From NCBI RefSeq assembly GCF_029892565.1, contig NZ_JARXVH010000002.1:474501-538500 (forward strand): 64,000 nucleotides of DNA, written 5' to 3'. A program made the position numbers and the translations under genes. Position 1 is the first letter of the stretch, and each line of letters opens with the position of its first letter. Under the pieces are notes generated by a model. It worked only from the letters and a program-made list of their open reading frames with translations, did not search any database and was not told where the DNA came from. This DNA comes from Streptomyces pseudovenezuelae. Its GTDB lineage: Bacteria > Actinomycetota > Actinomycetes > Streptomycetales > Streptomycetaceae. Of the stretch, positions 40,888 through 48,202 are shown piece by piece.

Positions 40888-41235
40888 GTGCCACCTCGCC
40901 CCTCGATACCGGTCATCAACACGCCGGACCACCACGTCGCTGCGATGTTCCTCGTCCTTCTCGCCCGCGCGCCCGACACCGCCACGCTCCGCGCCGCCAC
41001 GCGCCTCGCCGAGAGCGCAGCCGTCGCCTCCTGGGCGCTGCGTCCCGACGACCTCGAACCCCTCACCGTCGAGCAGTACCGGGATCTGCTCGCCTATGCC
41101 GCCGCTCCCGAAGTCCTCGACCTGGCTCTCTACCTGCGCGGCGACCGGAAGCACATCCGCACGCTCATGGACCACATCGGCCGAGAGATCGCGGAACTCC
41201 TCACCCACTACTCCGCGCCGGACCCCCAAGTCTGA
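40888..41235 (+). CDS. Phage hypothetical protein, helical
   Basis: A 115-residue protein, mostly helical (HHVAAMFLVLLARAPDTATL, LALYLRGDRKHIRTLMDHIG). GTG 40888 has CGGAGG upstream; an in-frame ATG at 40834 lies inside the promoter and is rejected. No known domain. First gene after P4. Confidence 0.5.
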   Translation: MPPRPSIPVINTPDHHVAAMFLVLLARAPDTATLRAATRLAESAAVASWALRPDDLEPLTVEQYRDLLAYAAAPEVLDLALYLRGDRKHIRTLMDHIGREIAELLTHYSAPDPQV

Positions 41236-41264
41236 CGCCCGCCCCTAAGCACCAAAGGAGACCT

Positions 41265-41549
41265 ATGACCAGTCCACCCGCACGGCAGTGGTGGGTCATC
41301 TACCGGGAGCCGAACCCCGCACAGATGGACATCGTTGCCGTCGAAGCCCTTCCCGAGGACGACACCGCCCACGACAAACGGTGCGCCGAACTGGAGGCAT
41401 CCGGCCAGCTCGCCTATGTCGTCGCTGCGCCCGACCAGGACGCCGCCGCAGAGATCGCCGGCCGGATCTGGGCCGAGGAACTCATCACCAACCCGGCGCG
41501 CCACGCCGCCGCAGAGGCCTACCTCGCCGCCAACCAGCGGCCCAACTAA
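41265..41549 (+). CDS. Phage hypothetical protein
   Basis: A 94-residue protein starting MTSPPARQWWVIYREPNPAQM, with VEALPEDDTAHDKRCAELEA and a helical C terminus (DAAAEIAGRIWAEELI). AAAGGAGACC precedes the ATG. No recognised family. Confidence 0.5.
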   Translation: MTSPPARQWWVIYREPNPAQMDIVAVEALPEDDTAHDKRCAELEASGQLAYVVAAPDQDAAAEIAGRIWAEELITNPARHAAAEAYLAANQRPN

Positions 41550-41566
41550 CCCCATTGGAGAATGAC

Positions 41567-42166
41567 ATGAACCCCGACATGCTGAAGGACCTGTGCGCGA
41601 GCGTCGTGCACCGCTTGAGCCTCCGCCCCACCACAGTCGAGGCCGCGCTACTGGTCACCCTTCACCACTTCAGCGGTGAATCCCGCAACCCCGCGGTGGC
41701 CTACATCGGACTCACGCCCGATCAGTACGTCCTGCGGTCCCTCTCGACCCCCCGCTTCGAGGCCACCCTCGCGAGTGCCGCCCTCAAGGCCGAGGGCCGA
41801 GAAGCCGACGCCCGCCTGAACTGGGAGGCGTTCGTTCAGCGGGAGCAGGAAGCGGCCAGGCTTGCCCACGAGGCCATACCGAAGACGGCTCTCCTCACCG
41901 ACGCCGACGCTATCCACCGGATCGGTCGTCAGCTGGGTCTCTGCGATGAATGCACGGACCAGCTCGTCTCCGGTGTCGTGCTCACCCTGGCGCTTGGATA
42001 CCCCTACCGCTTGGCTGATCAATGGCACCTCAGCCTCACCGATCTGCTCGCCCAGGTCACCACCGAGGAACTGACCGAGCTGTTGCGGCACGCCGCGCAC
42101 TCGGAGGCGGGTCGCACGGAAGAGGCCGCCGCCGCGCTCCGGCGCATGCAGCGCGCAGTGCGCTGA
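41567..42166 (+). CDS. Phage hypothetical protein, helical
   Basis: A 199-residue helical protein (TTVEAALLVTLHHFSGE, ADAIHRIGRQLGLCDECTDQ, HLSLTDLLAQVTTEELTELL). TTGGAGAATGAC before the ATG is a shortened form of the TTGGAG box. No known domain. Confidence 0.5.
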   Translation: MNPDMLKDLCASVVHRLSLRPTTVEAALLVTLHHFSGESRNPAVAYIGLTPDQYVLRSLSTPRFEATLASAALKAEGREADARLNWEAFVQREQEAARLAHEAIPKTALLTDADAIHRIGRQLGLCDECTDQLVSGVVLTLALGYPYRLADQWHLSLTDLLAQVTTEELTELLRHAAHSEAGRTEEAAAALRRMQRAVR

Positions 42167-42177
42167 CCTTCCCCCCC

Positions 42178-42203
42178 CCGTGGCGGCCTGCGGGCCGCCA
42201 CGG
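42178..42203 (+). terminator. GC-rich hairpin between small genes and methyltransferase-like gene
   Basis: CCGTGGCGGC and GCCGCCACGG pair around a short loop. It follows a run of C and lies 34 bases before the next ATG. No T-run. Confidence 0.5.
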
Positions 42204-42236
42204 GATGCCTCGATCGGACCGAATCCAGGAGACCGC

Positions 42237-43298
42237 ATGAGCCAACTCGATCTGTTCGCCGACCCCGACGAGCCTGACGAGCCACCCGCGCCGCCCACCC
42301 TTGCCGCCCCGACCCGCAGGTATCTCACCGATCTGCCGCCGGCCCCCGCGCCCGTGACCATGCCCGCCGCCACGCCTGGCCCCTCGCTCGCGGTCGTCAA
42401 GCGCAAGCTGGGTCACTACCGCCCGGCGCAGAGCAACCCGCACGCGCACGCCTTCCAGATCGCGGAAGCCGTCAGCTACGCCTGGCACCACGCGCACGGG
42501 GGGAGCAGCATCGAAATCCCCATCGGTACGGTCGCCGCGCTCGCCCTCTGGCCCCTGCGCGGCCCGGACGCATACCTCGCCGCCGACTTGTGGCTCAGTC
42601 TCGATGACTCCGAGCTGCTGGCCGCCTTCCGCGAGTGCTGGGCCCGCATGTGGATCATGCGACCCGACCTCATCGACCGGGCCACGCCCTTGCACAAGTG
42701 GGTCGACGACGAGAAGCCCGACGCTCGGCGAGCCGCTGCCGTACGTGCCGTCGTCGAGGCCGCGCTCACCAACGGACTCCTGCACCTGACCGCAAGCGAT
42801 GACCCCGATCTCCGTTCAACCACCGACGTGATCGGAACCCTCCTTGCCGTCATGCGCTCCGAAGGCGCTCACGATGCACTCGCGGAGGTCCACACGCCGC
42901 CAGAAGTCGCATACCTGATGGCCAGGATGCTGTTCGACGACATGACGCTTGAGCCTGGCATGAAGTTCGACGAGCCCACGGGCGGGACTGGTGGCATGTA
43001 CCGCGCCGCCGTACAGGTCATGCGTGAACGCGGCGTCGACCCGCACCAGTTCGGATGGTCGCTGACGGACATCGACCCCCTCGCGGCGGCGGGCGCCGCC
43101 GTCAATGCGATCCTCTGGGACCTCGGCCCGCACGTACTCATCGGGTGTGGCGACACCCTGCACGAAGGCAACGTGTACGCCAGGGCTGCCCGGGAGGCAC
43201 TGGAGTCCCTGGAGCGGCGCGATCGACTGCACTCGCAGGCGGTCTTCCTCGCGGCGATCCAGAAGGTCGAAGCTCTGGTACGCGATATAGCGGCCTGA
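42237..43298 (+). CDS. N6-methyltransferase-like protein lacking the NPPY motif
   Basis: A 353-residue protein. Residues 55-215 are helical, with a segment like the N-terminal domain of type I M subunits (HAFQIAEAVSYAWHHAHGG). Residues 217-330 contain a Rossmann SAM site: EVHTPPEVAYLMARML, then FDEPTGGTGGMYRAAVQ (motif I) and GWSLTDIDPLAAAGAAVNA (motif II). After VLIGCGDTLHEGN, where NPPY or DPPF should follow, there is none, and the protein ends soon after. It may bind SAM or DNA without methylating, or be a truncated enzyme. Common in actinophages; role unknown. Confidence 0.6.
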   Translation: MSQLDLFADPDEPDEPPAPPTLAAPTRRYLTDLPPAPAPVTMPAATPGPSLAVVKRKLGHYRPAQSNPHAHAFQIAEAVSYAWHHAHGGSSIEIPIGTVAALALWPLRGPDAYLAADLWLSLDDSELLAAFRECWARMWIMRPDLIDRATPLHKWVDDEKPDARRAAAVRAVVEAALTNGLLHLTASDDPDLRSTTDVIGTLLAVMRSEGAHDALAEVHTPPEVAYLMARMLFDDMTLEPGMKFDEPTGGTGGMYRAAVQVMRERGVDPHQFGWSLTDIDPLAAAGAAVNAILWDLGPHVLIGCGDTLHEGNVYARAAREALESLERRDRLHSQAVFLAAIQKVEALVRDIAA

Positions 43299-43323
43299 CC
43301 TGCGGAAACTGTCTTCTGTGATC

Positions 43324-43352
43324 TTGAACTCCCCCCTGAATGCATATAGAAT
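43324..43352 (+). promoter_or_regulatory. Phage promoter P5
   Basis: TTGAAC (43324-43329), a 17-base spacer and TAGAAT (43347-43352), with the GCATATAGAATAGAA core. Only about 17 bases separate the expected start from the ATG at 43376, and there is no hairpin. Confidence 0.75.
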
Positions 43353-43375
43353 AGAACCAGCAGGGAGGGGGAGTC

Positions 43376-43516
43376 ATGGAAGAGCCGCCGTTCACATTCC
43401 CGTACTGCCGCAGCCACGACGTCCGGTGCCAGGAACCGGGCTGCGAGGCCTGCGCCTGCGACCACTGCTTCGACTGCGGAGCCTGCCCCACCCAGGCATG
43501 CGAACACGACGCCTAG
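43376..43516 (+). CDS. 46-residue cysteine-rich mini-protein
   Basis: ATG 43376 with GGGAGGGGGAG upstream opens a 46-codon frame holding nine cysteines. The second half reads CEACACDHCFDCGACPTQAC. It lies directly behind promoter P5, so it is likely expressed strongly. The spacing suggests a zinc or Fe-S cluster knot, perhaps ferredoxin- or metallothionein-like. Too small for standard gene callers. Function is unknown. Confidence 0.6.
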   Translation: MEEPPFTFPYCRSHDVRCQEPGCEACACDHCFDCGACPTQACEHDA

Positions 43517-43602
43517 CAGGCGGCCAACGGTGGCTCCGTCAATCGGCGGGGCCACCGGCGGCCCAACCGTGACCCTCACAACCCATTACGACTGGAGCGC
43601 AG

Positions 43603-43791
43603 ATGACCTACAAGAAGGGCGACCGCATCGCCCTCGTACACACCACCGACTCGCACACCGGGCTCAAGCCCGACGACGAAGGCACCGTCCATCAGTTCGA
43701 CGCGAGCCTCTCCATGCTCTCCGTGGACTGGGACAGCGGCTCCACCCTCTCGATGCTCCTCGACGACGGCGACGAAGTACGCCCCGCGTAG
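43603..43791 (+). CDS. DUF4314-like small protein
   Basis: A 62-residue protein: YKKGDRIALVHTTDSHTGLK, DDEGTVHQF and LSVDWDSGSTLSMLLDDGDE. The order KGDRhxLhxT...GTV...VxWDxGSxLxM matches the DUF4314 family, small beta-barrel proteins frequent in phages and plasmids of actinobacteria. Biochemical role is not established. Confidence 0.75.
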   Translation: MTYKKGDRIALVHTTDSHTGLKPDDEGTVHQFDASLSMLSVDWDSGSTLSMLLDDGDEVRPA

Positions 43792-43798
43792 CGCCACC

Positions 43799-43825
43799 GG
43801 GCCCGCCCCGGTCGGGGGCGGGCCC
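43799..43825 (+). terminator. Perfect GC hairpin before GACCTCTTGGAG box copy 7
   Basis: GGGCCCGCCCC and GGGGCGGGCCC form an 11-bp stem with a 5-base loop. The box begins 15 bases later, again preceded by CCGCA. Confidence 0.6.
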
Positions 43826-43839
43826 CTGCTTCCCCCGCA

Positions 43840-43851
43840 GACCTCTTGGAG
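43840..43851 (+). repeat. GACCTCTTGGAG box, copy 7
   Basis: Ends 8 bases before the ATG at 43860, the last phage gene. Confidence 0.7.
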
Positions 43852-43859
43852 AACCACAG

Positions 43860-44726
43860 ATGCTCATCACCGACGCCGCAGTCCGAGAAGCCGCGGCCAA
43901 CCTCGCCCAAAGCCTCGGCGGCGACTGGGCGATCGACACCGCAGCGCCCGCCGACGGCGCAGCCCACCTCGTCTACAGCGACGGACGAGGCATCAGCTTC
44001 CGCCCCATCTTCGGCGGAACAACCGTCCAACTCTGGATCACCGGCGGCGCCGTACTCCCGCTCCCCGACGACGCCACCCTGGCCGACCATGCCCTACGCG
44101 AAGCGCAACTCACGGCACGCCTGGCCGAAGGGCACCGCTACAACAAGGCGACCACCCTCGTCACCGAAGCTGACGAAGATCCGGAACTCATCATCCTGCG
44201 CACCCTCCAAGACGACCTCCTTCCCGCCTTCGACTACAAGCCCCGCTACGCCGGCCACCGGCCCTGGATAGACCTCTTCGACAGCGCACTCTCACAAGTG
44301 ATGGATGAAGCCCCGCCGGCCACGGGCACCTCGCTGCGCGACTGCGGCCCCGAAGCCCACATGACGCCGCCCGGCGTCGGCGAAGACTCCGAGCCCACGG
44401 CAGACACCGAATCTGACCCTGTCGCCGACAACGACCCGGCGATCGAGCCCGATCCAACCCCAGCGCACGACGGTGACCAGCAGGCCGACAACCCCACATC
44501 TGACGAGGTCCAGGAGGAAGGCCCGTCACCCGCCGAAGAACCCGACCCCGAAGTCACGCAGCCCCCGAGGTCCGGGCCCGAAACGGACCCCGCCTCGGAG
44601 CCGGGACCCTCCGGCGAGATCAGCGGCGAAGCGGACGCCCAACCGGCAGCCGAGACCAGCCCCAGCGCAAAACGGCGTCCCCGCGGCCGCACCCCCAAGC
44701 GCCGCCCGAAGACCAGCTCCACCTGA
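43860..44726 (+). CDS. Phage protein with long acidic disordered tail
   Basis: A 288-residue protein. Residues 1-150 form a folded domain (LITDAAVREAAANLAQSLGG, GISFRPIFGGTTVQLWITGG). Residues 155-265 are almost entirely Asp/Glu/Pro/Ser (for example VADNDPAIEPDPTPAHDGD), and the last 22 residues are basic (KRRPRGRTPKRRPKTSST). The acid-then-basic tail suggests DNA mimicry or nucleoprotein binding, but this is inference. Start set by the hairpin-box unit. Confidence 0.5.
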   Translation: MLITDAAVREAAANLAQSLGGDWAIDTAAPADGAAHLVYSDGRGISFRPIFGGTTVQLWITGGAVLPLPDDATLADHALREAQLTARLAEGHRYNKATTLVTEADEDPELIILRTLQDDLLPAFDYKPRYAGHRPWIDLFDSALSQVMDEAPPATGTSLRDCGPEAHMTPPGVGEDSEPTADTESDPVADNDPAIEPDPTPAHDGDQQADNPTSDEVQEEGPSPAEEPDPEVTQPPRSGPETDPASEPGPSGEISGEADAQPAAETSPSAKRRPRGRTPKRRPKTSST

Positions 44727-44742
44727 CCACGTACGACCGACC

Positions 44743-44770
44743 AGGGAGCGCGGCCCGTGCCGCGCTCCCT
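44743..44770 (+). terminator. Terminator hairpin at right end of phage genes
   Basis: AGGGAGCGCGG and CCGCGCTCCCT form a perfect 11-bp stem with loop CCCGTG. It ends the plus-strand phage transcription unit. Confidence 0.6.
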
Positions 44771-45194
44771 CTGGAGCGCCATGAATAACGATGATGAGGC
44801 TCCCCTGGATCTCTCCATCCGGTGCTCGGGGGCCCTTGACGGGCTCGACTTGATTCGACCTACCGAGGGACAGCGGGGGCATGGGGCGCGAACCAGCAGA
44901 TTCCTTGAACGGCGACCTTGGGCCCTGGGGAGAGCGAAAGTCTCGCTGCCTGGTGTCGAGATGGACTTCTGGCACAGGGTCCTGGCACCAGCTTCTGAGA
45001 CACGCTGACCTGCGGACACCCGGTCGCGCCACCTGATACGCCATCTGTGTCTCAACAATGCTTCTGCGACAGCACCGCGAAGGTCAGCCCAAACCACGCC
45101 TGTTGCCCTCGGAGATAGCGGCCGCGAGGTTGCTTCGGAGCGACCCCGTCCACGAATGGTCGCCGCCCAGCACCCGCACCCGGTCGGCCGGGAT
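44771..45194. other. Non-coding stretch and TPR relic, right prophage boundary
   Basis: No supported gene. A 75-codon plus-strand frame at 44781-45008 has no ribosome site or coding signal. On the minus strand, 45088-45194 continues the reading frame of the adjacent STAND gene past its TAG stop with recognisable TPR residues (DRVRVLGGDHSW), so it is a relic of one more repeat. Confidence 0.45.
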
Positions 45195-47756
45195 CTATTC
45201 GATCAGCGGGGCCGCCCGTTTCAGGTCCCCCGCCAACAGGTAGGTGTAGGCGAGGTTGCTGCGGGTGATCAGGGTGTCGGGGTGGTCGGCGCCCTGCACC
45301 CGCACCCGGTCGGTCAGGGTCTGCTCGAACAGCGCGATGGCCCGTCCCAGGTCCCCCGCCGACCGGTAGGCGCTCGCGAGGTTGCTGCGGGTGATCAGGG
45401 TGTCGGGGTGGTCGGTGCCCAGCACCCGCACCTTGTCGGTCAGGGTCTGCTCGAACAGTGGGAAGGCCCGTCCCAGGTCCCCGGCCAACCGGTAGGCCAA
45501 GGCGAGGTTGCTGCGGGAGGCCAGGGTGTCGGGGTGGTCGGTGCCCAGCACCCGCACGCTATCGGTCAGGGTCTGCTCGAGCAGCGCGATGGCCCGTCCC
45601 AGGTCCCCCGCCGACCGGTAGGCGCTCGCGAGAGCGTTGCGGGAGGTCAGGGTACTTGGGTGGTCGGCGCCCAGCACCCGCACCTCGTCGGCCAGGGTCT
45701 GCTCAAGCAGTGGCACCGCCCGCCCCGGGTCCCCCGCCGACTCGTAGGCGCTCGCGAGGTTGCCGCGGGAGGTCAGGGTGCTTGGGTGGTCGGCGCCCAG
45801 CACCCGCACCCGGTCGGCCAGGGTCTGCTCGAACAGCGGGACCGCCCGTCCCAGGTCCCCCGCCAACTGGTAGGTGTAGGCGAGATTGTTGCGGGATTCC
45901 AGGGTGCTTGGGTGGTCGGCGCCCTGCACCCGCACCCGGTCGGTCAGGGTCTGCTCGAACAGCGCGATGGCCCGTCCCAGGTCCCCCGCCGACCGGTAGG
46001 CGTAGGCGAGGTTGTGGCGAGAGGCCAGGGTGTCGGGGTGGTCGGCGCCCAGCACCCGCACGAAGTCGGCCAGGGTCTGCTCGAGCAGCGGCACCGCCCG
46101 TCCGAGGTCCCCCGCCGACTGGTAGGCGTAGGCGAGGTTGTGGCGAGAGGCCAGGGTGTTTGGGTGGTCGGCGCCCAGCACCCGCACCAAGTCTGCCAGG
46201 GTCTGCTCGTACAGCGGCACCGCCCGTCCGAGGTCCCCCGCCGACCAGTAGGAGCTCGCGAGGGTGCCGCGGGAGACCAGGGTATCGGGGTGGTCAGCGC
46301 CCAGCACCCGCGCGGAACCGGCCAGAGCGCGTTGGAGGTGGCTAATCGCGCGGGTGAGCTGGCCCTGACTGTCGAGAAATTGCCCGGTGAGGGTGAGGAT
46401 GTATGCGGTGGTTTCGGTGTCGGTGTCGGCGGGTGCGTGGTCGGCCAGGGCGTCGATGTGAGGGAGCAGGGCGCGCCAGTTGGGCCACTCGCCGGGGGTG
46501 TCCCAGGTGTCAGGCAGGGCGTCGTTCAGCTGGGTGGTGGCGTGGGTACGGGCTTGATTGATGAGGTGGGGGGTGCGGTGAGGGTCGTCGGGGTCGGGGG
46601 TGCGGGCGAGGGCCTGGACGAGGCGGTGGACGGCCAGGGTGTTGGTGGCGGGGTCGGGGGTGATCATGCTGTAGGCGGTCAGGAGGCCGATCGCTTTGTT
46701 CAGTGCGGGCGGGTTGGTGAGGCCGTCCAGGAGGGTGGCGGGAATCTGGTCGGGCGCGTACCAGGCCAACAGGCGCAGCAGGTCGGCGGCTTGAGGCCGG
46801 AGAGTGGTGATCTGGTTCAGGGTGACGTTCCAGATCTTGGCGATGGTGCGCTCGTGCGGGGTGACGACGCCGCCATCGCCGTACATCTCCACCGGGTACT
46901 CATCGAGCAGCGCGAGGTAAGCGCGGGGGGTGATGAGCGGATTCTGCGTGAGGTAGGCGGCTGCCTGTTCGATGGCCAGGGGGAGGTGGCCCAGTTCGGC
47001 GCACAGTTCGGCGGCGCCGTCCAGGTCCCGGGGGCCGGCGTGGCTGGCAATGCGGGTGAGCAGGTCCAGGGACTCGGCTTCATCCAGAACGTCCAGGCGC
47101 ACGACCGTGTTGACGTTGTGCCAGGCGGTGGCGAGCCTGCTGGTGATCAGGAAGCGGCCGCTGGTGGGCCGCGCGAGCAGAGGGGCGATGTCGGCGGGGT
47201 CGTTGACGTTGTCCAGGATCAGCAGCCAGCCGGTGTGGCTGGCCAGCCACTGCAGGGCACGCTCGGCCAATGCCTCCGGCGAGAGCGCATCGGGCAGGCC
47301 CGATTCCAGAGCGGTGGCCAGTTCGACCAAGCCCTCCTGGACGCTGGTGGCACTGTAGGCGTTGATCCATCGGACCGGGACACAGCCGTGGGTGCGGGTG
47401 GCAGCCCAGTGAGCGGCCAGGGTGCTCTTGCCGATCCCGCCCAGCCCGTGCACCGCCTGCACCACCACCCCGCCCGGAGCTGCCAGCGCGGCATCCAACC
47501 GGTCCAGTTCGGTCGTGCGCCCGACGAACAGCCTTGGCCGCACCGGCAGGTTGTCCAGTCCGGCCGGAGCCTCCACCTCGGCGGGTGGCCGAACCGCCCC
47601 GGGTGGCAGGTACACCACCCTGGCACCATCTCCGGTCAGCACTGGGGCGTTGTTGTCACCCTCGATGGCGGCGGACCGCTCGGCGCTTGCCTCCACCCGT
47701 GAGCTGGTGGCGGGTGGTTCCGGTTGCGTACCGGTGCGCTGGAACGGCCACTTCAC
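45195..47756 (-). CDS. STAND NTPase (NB-ARC type) with C-terminal TPR array
   Basis: An 853-residue protein. N-terminal EGDNNAPVLTGDGARVVYLP is a short beta motif, then LFVGRTTELDRLDAAL leads into the NB-ARC core: VHGLGGIGKSTLAAHW is Walker A, WLLILDNVND is Walker B, and RFLITSR the sensor motif, followed by HLPLAIEQAAAYL. Residues about 555-853 hold eight full and one partial 42-residue TPRs with the signature ADHPDTLxSRxNLAxAYxxAGDLGRA. GTG 47756 overlaps the stop of the upstream membrane protein. STAND proteins sense a ligand through the repeats and oligomerise to trigger an effector. The stop codon TAG falls inside a further degenerate repeat. Confidence 0.8.
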   Translation of the reverse strand: MKWPFQRTGTQPEPPATSSRVEASAERSAAIEGDNNAPVLTGDGARVVYLPPGAVRPPAEVEAPAGLDNLPVRPRLFVGRTTELDRLDAALAAPGGVVVQAVHGLGGIGKSTLAAHWAATRTHGCVPVRWINAYSATSVQEGLVELATALESGLPDALSPEALAERALQWLASHTGWLLILDNVNDPADIAPLLARPTSGRFLITSRLATAWHNVNTVVRLDVLDEAESLDLLTRIASHAGPRDLDGAAELCAELGHLPLAIEQAAAYLTQNPLITPRAYLALLDEYPVEMYGDGGVVTPHERTIAKIWNVTLNQITTLRPQAADLLRLLAWYAPDQIPATLLDGLTNPPALNKAIGLLTAYSMITPDPATNTLAVHRLVQALARTPDPDDPHRTPHLINQARTHATTQLNDALPDTWDTPGEWPNWRALLPHIDALADHAPADTDTETTAYILTLTGQFLDSQGQLTRAISHLQRALAGSARVLGADHPDTLVSRGTLASSYWSAGDLGRAVPLYEQTLADLVRVLGADHPNTLASRHNLAYAYQSAGDLGRAVPLLEQTLADFVRVLGADHPDTLASRHNLAYAYRSAGDLGRAIALFEQTLTDRVRVQGADHPSTLESRNNLAYTYQLAGDLGRAVPLFEQTLADRVRVLGADHPSTLTSRGNLASAYESAGDPGRAVPLLEQTLADEVRVLGADHPSTLTSRNALASAYRSAGDLGRAIALLEQTLTDSVRVLGTDHPDTLASRSNLALAYRLAGDLGRAFPLFEQTLTDKVRVLGTDHPDTLITRSNLASAYRSAGDLGRAIALFEQTLTDRVRVQGADHPDTLITRSNLAYTYLLAGDLKRAAPLIE
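45198..46305 (-). repeat. Tandem 126-bp repeats encoding TPRs
   Basis: About 8.8 copies of a 126-bp unit lie head to tail. Units are highly similar at DNA level, including synonymous positions, with variation concentrated at a few codons (for example SAGDLGRA against LAGDLGRA). Such homogeneity points to recent expansion or gene conversion. Confidence 0.8.
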
Positions 47757-48202
47757 GGGTGGGCACCGCCACGCTGGTCGCCGGTGGACAGCGGGCCGGA
47801 GTTGGTTCCGCCGATGGCGATCCCACGGTTCCCGGACGCGGACACCGTATCCGGGGCTGGCGGAGAGGCGGGGTGCGGTCCGGCAGGAGGCTGGGAGGTT
47901 GTGGTGGCGTCGCCGGTGGAGACGGGGGCCCGGTTGTCCCCGCCGATGGCGACGGCGCGCTCGGCTGTGGCCACCACCGAGTGGCCGGAGGTTCCGGTCG
48001 ACGGGGCCCGGGTAGCGAAGCCCTGGCCCCACAGCACGGCCAGCGAGCCCAGCACCGCGCCGAGCGCAGCGGCCAACGACCAGCGGATCGCGGGATCCTT
48101 CAGCAGAGGCGGCAGCACGATGGCCCCGCACAGCCATGCTGGCACGGCGAAGGCCGCGGCCGTCATCAGCCCCGCCACCGCCCATCTGGCGTTCCGTCCC
48201 AT
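47753..48202 (-). CDS. Small membrane protein coupled to STAND NTPase
   Basis: A 149-residue protein. Two membrane segments lie at about residues 8-32 (AVAGLMTAAAFAVPAWLCGAIV) and 42-60 (SLAAALGAVLGSLAVLWG). The rest contains two short motifs, VAIGGDNRAPVSTGD and IAIGGTNSGPLSTGD, which match the start of the adjacent STAND protein (EGDNNAPVLTGD). The stop and the STAND GTG overlap by four bases. The shared motif suggests the two proteins interact, with this one as a possible membrane effector or anchor. ATG 48202 is the only strong start. Confidence 0.65.
   Translation of the reverse strand: MGRNARWAVAGLMTAAAFAVPAWLCGAIVLPPLLKDPAIRWSLAAALGAVLGSLAVLWGQGFATRAPSTGTSGHSVVATAERAVAIGGDNRAPVSTGDATTTSQPPAGPHPASPPAPDTVSASGNRGIAIGGTNSGPLSTGDQRGGAHP

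Larger units (their letters stand above)
9533..44770 (+). mobile_element. Siphovirus-type prophage, head and packaging genes absent
   Basis: The segment runs from two leaderless promoters before head-tail connector genes to a strong hairpin at 44743-44770. Order is connectors, tail tube, tail chaperones, tape measure, tail tip and fibre, accessory genes, lysis, then DNA metabolism and small early genes, almost all on the plus strand. Terminase, portal, protease, major capsid, integrase and repressor are not found in the window. No clear att pair flanks the segment. It is either a deletion derivative or a rearranged prophage whose head genes lie elsewhere. Confidence 0.85.

Noticed and set aside
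44781..45008. 75-residue plus-strand gene at the prophage edge
   Set aside because: No ribosome site, no coding-like third-position bias and no recognisable motif.
45198..46305. CRISPR array
   Set aside because: The 126-bp units are contiguous and code for TPRs in one frame; there are no spacers.
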